Source: Agarophyton chilense
Taxonomy: Eukaryota; Rhodophyta; Florideophyceae; Gracilariales; Gracilariaceae
Assembly (NCBI GenBank): GCA_030374765.1
Contig: JARGXX010000103.1
Location: forward strand, 62,001 to 126,000
Length of the DNA stretch: 64,000 nt
Direction of reading: 5' to 3'
In this document: in pieces, positions 59,910 to 64,000 of the stretch
How positions within the stretch are numbered: position 1 is the stretch's first letter
Layout of the letters: every line of letters begins with the position of its first letter
Notes under the pieces: model-generated
What the model was told of the DNA's origin: nothing
What the model saw: only the letters and a program-made list of their open reading frames with translations
Database searches by the model: none
Made by a program: the position numbers and the translations under genes

Positions 59910-61632
59910 GTGCCAGTGAAGCTGAACAAGCAACCCAGTGTTGAGCGTAGTGGTACTAAGCCCACCAATGCTGGTATTCGATCGTCGAGCGCAACCGAGG
60001 CTGCTGCGCCCACCGGAGCAGAAAAATTGGTGAAGAAGAGTTCGAGGAAGCAGATGGCTAAGAAGGTAGCTGCGGAAGAAGTTGATGAGGATGAAGAAGA
60101 TTACGAGGTGTATGTTTCGCGGAGCGTTTGGAATAGACGTGTGAAGCAAGATGGAAATGGACAGGATTCGAAGAAGGCCAGGTTAGAAGACCCTGTCCCA
60201 GAGTATTTGATATGCTATTTCCGGTCGATAGGATCTTGGGATTTGCGGGAGTGTTTCAGTTGTCAGAACGTTTCCCTTCTCGGTGAGTCCGAGCAGGCAG
60301 AGGAGGAGAGTGCCAATTTTCGGGCATTTGATGATCTGGTTGCAGCATTACTAGATCCTGGGTTGGAAAAGCCGAAAGAAGTAGGGGTGGAAGGGGAGAA
60401 GAGGTGGCTCGGATATGCGAAGTAGCTGAAGATCAGATGGCCGGAGGGGACTGAGGAGGCGATGAAGGACATGTATTCCTGGATGGATATGGGGCACTTG
60501 CAAAAACCACACCGTGGCCATCTGCTGAGATCGCATGACATAAGAGCTCTTCGTCATGCGGTGTTTTGGCAGGCGTAGTACGAAGAGCAGAGGGAAATGG
60601 CGGTTAGGAAGGTAGTGGTGGTGAAGGAAGAGAAGGAACGATTATGGAAGGGGGCGATGACTGAAGAGTTCTCTGCTCTTGTGTACTCTGCGAGGACGGT
60701 AGAGGAACTGAAAGTGCGTGGATTCTGTGTGATGGAAGGATTTGCGACGGATGGAGTAACTGTGAAGAAGCTGTGGGAGACGAGAAAATTGATGGATGGG
60801 GATGTAAGTGTGTGAATGCTGGAGTTCTTTGAGATCAGTTTTAGGCAGCCAGATGACTTCCGGTATCCGGAGTATCAGCCTATTCGGGATGCAATCATCA
60901 AGGCCTGGGAGGAGCAGAGCCCCTCGGATAGTAGGATGGGGCTTGGAAGTTATATGACGATGAAGAGGGGGAAAGTGGACGACATGAAGTTGAAAGTGGA
61001 TAGGAATGTGTGGGTGAAGAAGCGTGCGATGTTGGATCCAAGAATGGGACGGATATGTGTGTGCTCGGGTTCGGAAGATAACCGAGTGGCGGTGATGAAA
61101 ATGTACGCTCCAAATAATAGGGTAAGGATGTTTTGTACTGGGAATGGATGCCCCCGGAAAGAGCTACATACTGACTTTCAGACGTTGACGAACGGTGACA
61201 AGATGGAGGGGAAGAACCCAGGCTATTTCAGGATGGCAACTGGAAGGTAGTGGTTTCCAATATGGGTATGTGTAAGATCGCATACCCCTTACACAAAGAG
61301 CAATGCGGAGTTGGAGTGGGTCTTGCAACGGATGTACGTGAAAAAGTACACGATACCGCCGGTGCCGATATTCGTTGGGAGGGGTGATGTCTTTCATGAT
61401 GGAGCGGGAAAAGCGGACAGTGTCATGTCGGATTAGAAGCTGTTTCGTTACCATATGTACGTGGTTCCGGAGAACCAGAACTTGCCTGATGGGGTGCAAC
61501 TGAAAGCCAAGGTTTTGGAAGGACTTTGCGTTTTGAGAGAGGATGGCGTGGATGAATAGGAAGAATACGTGGCAGTAGATGATTAATTCCGAGAGGATGA
61601 GGATGGAGTGATTGAGGTGGTAGACGAATGAA
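59910..61632 (+). pseudogene. candidate 2-oxoglutarate/Fe(II) dioxygenase-like protein of the transposon
   Basis: Single frame from 59910 to TGA 61630 with UAR at 60423, about 60579, 61248, 61434, 61557 and 61584, plus one TGA at 60813. N-terminus basic/acidic (EEVDEDEEDYEVYVSRSVWN); VEELKVRGFCVMEGFATDGV resembles the start of 2OG oxygenase domains. Core: RMFCTGNGCPRKELHTDFQT gives an HxD (H 61167, D 61173), then WFPIWVCVRSHTPYT, IPPVPIFVGRGDVFHDGAGK with a distal His (61395), and LFRYHMYVVPENQNL with the Arg before the last strand. Such enzymes oxidise nucleic acid bases, proteins or small molecules; the substrate here is unknown. Acidic C-terminus. AATAAA at 61761 may be its polyadenylation signal. 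Confidence 0.5.
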
Positions 61633-61760
61633 AAGAAAAGGGAGATGAAGAGGGTGGGAGCTATAAACCTTTGAGAGGGGTGAATGCGGGGGATGATGAG
61701 GAGGGGAACTGAGTTGTGAAGTGAAGAGTGTTTTTATTTAGTGTTCACTTGGCCCTAAAG

Positions 61761-61766
61761 AATAAA
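61761..61766 (+). promoter_or_regulatory. polyadenylation signal AATAAA
   Basis: AATAAA 129 bp after the TGA of the dioxygenase-like frame. On the opposite strand TTTATT within 61731-61740 gives an AATAAA about 60 bp after the end of the minus-strand gene, as expected for a convergent pair. Confidence 0.45.
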
Positions 61767-61797
61767 GTATGTTAGTGTTCTAGTGTAAGTGTTAGTG

Positions 61798-62602
61798 CTA
61801 TTCGAAGGGAAGGAGGTGTCTGGTACGTGATAATGGGTGCACCCCGAATGCGGAGATGTAGCGCTTGAATTTGTAATCCAGTTCGTAGTTGACGGCAGCA
61901 GAGGATATGAAGAGTGTGCTGAAAAGGGTGTTGGTGATTAGGGTAGGGGCGGCTGTGGAGGAGGTCAAGGAGGAGGGCTTGAAACATTCCAGGAGGAAGT
62001 GAGCCAAGAAGACTGATACGACTCGGTCGGGCAATGTTCGAATGCAGAGAACGATGTCGCCGACGAATTGAGCCCGACGTAGAGACTTGAAGACGGTGGT
62101 GTAAGAGATGTAGAGAATCCGTTGGGGGTGGCGGGGGGTGTTGAGGAGGAGAAGTAGATGGTTGAAAGTATTAACGGCGTGGCAGTCGTTCTTGGAGACG
62201 GCCACGTAGCCACCACCAGGTTGGGAGTGCTTCGGAAGGGAAGAATGGTAGGGGTGTAGTGGCGATGGTAGGATGATTGAAGAGTTTATTGGTGGTTGTT
62301 AAAGGTAGATAAACAAGCGTTTCACTTCCATCGAATGAGATGCAAACTAGAGCTTCAGTGCACTTCCGTTCTGCATTCTTCACTGCTAGTATTCGCGTGA
62401 ATGCGTGAAGGTATGGTAAACGAAAAATCTGAATTAATTGCTTGCACATTGCCGATTCTTCATTTTTCGCAGATTTTTTGACGAGTTTCTTTGCCCTTAC
62501 GCTTCTAGCACCTGGAACTAGCATTCCGAGAACACCAAGTTGGTGTGAGGGTGTTTGAGCCAGGCTTTTGTCATTCACATCTAGCGTTTTGCATCCAAAC
62601 AT
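61798..62602 (-). pseudogene. minus-strand gene near the right end of the transposon, unknown
   Basis: Starts MFGCKTLDVNDKSLAQTPSH at 62602, with LVKKSAKNEESAMCKQLIQI, AERKCTEALVCISFDGSETL. Near 62205 one frameshift leads to VAVSKNDCHAVNTFNHLLLL, RILYISYTTVFKSLRRAQFV, ELDYKFKRYISAFG, ending at TAG 61798. That TAG is followed by an AATAAA about 60 bp on, so here TAG behaves like a real stop, which speaks against a general UAG=Gln reading. No family recognised. Confidence 0.4.
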
Positions 62603-62754
62603 AGGCGGTAAACGAGCAGGGGCTTTTGCATTCGTTTCCCATTCCTAATGTGCAGGATTTTGATGTAGAATCGAAAGCCAAAACTAGCTGGCACTCTAAA
62701 AAATTAACAGAAATTACCTTTGCATCCGCGATCCGTCATTTTTCGCAGATTTTT
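62460..62754 (+). repeat. subterminal direct repeats of the transposon
   Basis: TCATTTTTCGCAGATTTTT occurs at 62460-62478 and exactly again at 62736-62754, close to the right terminus. Subterminal repeats often bind transposase. Confidence 0.6.
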
Positions 62755-62786
62755 CGCCGGATATCTTCCTGCATACTAAGTTAGCG

Positions 62787-62816
62787 GCTAATAGTAGCTT
62801 TCAGAGAACACAGACG
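62787..62816 (-). repeat. right terminal inverted repeat
   Basis: Reverse complement begins CGTCTGTGTTCTCTGAAAGC and matches the left end at 25 of 30 positions. Confidence 0.85.
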
Positions 62817-64000
62817 AACCTTTCAACGCGATCTCCCGACAAGAACGTCAACTGTTGGGAGGGGACGGTCGCTGTCGGCGCAGAATTCGAATTATATAGG
62901 CCCCAGCTACTTGATCTCCTCAGGAAATACTAGGCCATGTGATCAGGTAGATTGAGCACAATAAGAGCCACTACACATTACATTGACCTTCAAGATAATG
63001 CTAGACCATAGTTCTAGCACCCATAGCGTACAGTCCTAAAGGGTAGTAGAATTGTCGCCGATCAGATGGACAACATGCGCAAAGCGCAAGTCATAGAGCC
63101 GGCGCCTCCAAACCAATCCGAATAGGCAAGTCTCCTTGTCGTCTTAGCGAAGAAACATGGCTCCGTCAGGTTCTGTGTCGACGACAGGAAGCTGAACGCA
63201 GTAACCAAAAGGGACTCACACCCGATAACCCGCAAATATGACTATCTGGATTCCTTAGGAGAAACTTTCGTATTTACCACACTGGAAGCTAACCCCGGAT
63301 ATTGGCAAATCCCTTAGGCCAAAGACGCGAGAACGCTGAAAACCTTTACCACCCACGAAGATCTATTCAGATTTACTCGTATGCCCTTAGGTTTAAAGAA
63401 TGCACCAGCAACTTTTCAACGGGTAGTGGACATCATACTGTCCAGAGTCCTATGGAAGTTCGCCCCGGTCTATTTGGATGTCATTATAATCTTCTCACGG
63501 ACCGTAAAGGAACACCTTCGCAACGTGAAGAAGGTGGTATCAATCCTACCGGACGCTGGAGTAACACTGAAACTCCGCAAATGCGCTTTCTTCCAGGTCT
63601 TAATGGACTATCTCGGTCACATCGTCCTCCCCGGAAAGCTAAAGGTAGCCACACGGACCACAAATGCGATTCGCCAGGCTAAGCCTCCTAGGAACCAAAC
63701 GGAACTACGATCCTTCGTGGGCTATTGCAACGTTTACCGACGGTTCATCCAAGGGTCTTCCAAGATTTCGGTCCCTCTCAACGTGATGATGAAGAAGGGA
63801 ACACCTTCGGAATTCGAAGCCCTTACCGACGACCAGTACGAGGAATTTCAGACCCTAAAGGACAAATTGCTGAACAAACCTATATTGGCTTTACCAAAAC
63901 CCAATAGGCCCTTTGTCCTCGATATAGACGCCTATGATGTCCAAGTGGGATGTACACTGCTACAGGAACAAAAGTCACCGAAGGACTGTCGAAATATTGG
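62817..64000 (+). pseudogene. fourth Ty3/Gypsy element: linker, RT and start of RNase H, right of the insertion
   Basis: Resumes in frame as NLSTRSPDKNVNCWEGTVAV and ELYRPQLLDLLRKY, TAG, AM, TGA, SGRLSTIRATTHYIDLQDNA, then RT: DQMDNMRKAQVIEPAPPNQS, RFCVDDRKLNAVTKRDSHPI, YLDSLGETFVFTTLEANPGY, MPLGLKNAPATFQRVVDIIL, VYLDVIIIFS (YLDD changed to YLDV), MDYLGHIVLPGKLKVA, RSFVGYCNVYRRFIQGSS and RNase H start KPILALPKPNRPFVLDIDAY. TGA and TAG replace conserved Trp (M-W-SGRL, SE-W-AS), so this relic has G-to-A decay. It runs off the window. Confidence 0.88.

Larger units (their letters stand above)
43324..62816. mobile_element. 19.5-kb cargo-bearing DNA transposon with terminal inverted repeats
   Basis: Bounded by about 30-bp inverted repeats (25 of 30 matching) at 43324-43353 and 62787-62816, beginning CGTCTGTGTT. 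Flanks are ...GATAA and AACCTT; deleting the element plus one AA joins the Gypsy linker in frame, so it inserted into the pol gene with a 2-bp duplication, or into AA. Content, left to right: a minus-strand micro-exon gene, a plus-strand transposase relic, a convergent minus-strand 909-codon gene, a Kae1-like fragment, a minus-strand 283-codon gene, a plus-strand zinc/basic protein, a 51-bp minisatellite, a second gene related to the 909-codon one with a dioxygenase-like end, and a minus-strand gene near the right end. Superfamily uncertain; the transposase resembles Plavaka/KDZ. Confidence 0.8.

Noticed and set aside
1-64000. tRNA and rRNA genes
   Set aside because: No cloverleaf with conserved T-loop and no rRNA signature was recognised on either strand; a tRNA scan would be decisive.

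Overview
This window is eukaryotic nuclear DNA dominated by transposable elements. It shows LTR retrotransposons nested in each other, spliceosomal-type GT...AG introns with branch-site-like motifs, AATAAA signals, and no operons, Shine-Dalgarno sites, rRNA or tRNA genes that I can recognise. I cannot name the organism from sequence alone. Many reading frames are interrupted only by TAA or TAG and finish at TGA. This raises the possibility of a UAR=glutamine nuclear code, known from many ciliates, several ulvophyte green algae and some excavates, but ordinary decay of old elements is a serious alternative.

Layout: 0.6-3.1 kb and 4.0-7.9 kb hold two decayed Ty1/Copia-type pol relics on the minus strand. 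From 10.5 to 25.0 kb lies a decayed minus-strand Ty3/Gypsy element (outer element). It is split inside the reverse transcriptase catalytic motif by a younger, full-length plus-strand Ty3/Gypsy element at 12516-23321, with 634-bp LTRs, gag, protease, RT, RNase H, integrase, a chromodomain-like tail and a large antisense accessory frame. A minus-strand gene of unknown function follows (25.3-27.2 kb), then mostly non-coding sequence with hairpins and short repeats (27.2-33 kb). A third decayed Gypsy element is on the minus strand at 33.0-37.1 kb. A fourth, on the plus strand, has gag and protease at 39.5-43.3 kb and RT/RNase H at 62.8-64.0 kb.

The most interesting object is what separates the two halves of that fourth Gypsy element: a 19.5-kb segment (43324-62816) bounded by about 30-bp imperfect terminal inverted repeats. 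Removing it together with one copy of a flanking AA restores the Gypsy reading frame, so it looks like a single large DNA transposon. It carries a transposase relic resembling the fungal Plavaka/KDZ group (N-terminal zinc finger, conserved YEHAH region), a long minus-strand protein that converges on it, a second gene with a related N-terminal domain, a candidate 2-oxoglutarate/Fe(II) dioxygenase, a zinc-binding/basic protein, a fragment resembling Kae1/TsaD (tRNA threonylcarbamoyl transferase), a 51-bp minisatellite, and a minus-strand gene made of tiny exon pairs duplicated in tandem. DNA transposons of the KDZ group are known to travel with 2OG dioxygenases (TET/JBP) in fungi, so the transposase-dioxygenase pairing here deserves attention. 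All calls rest on reading by eye; no database search was possible.
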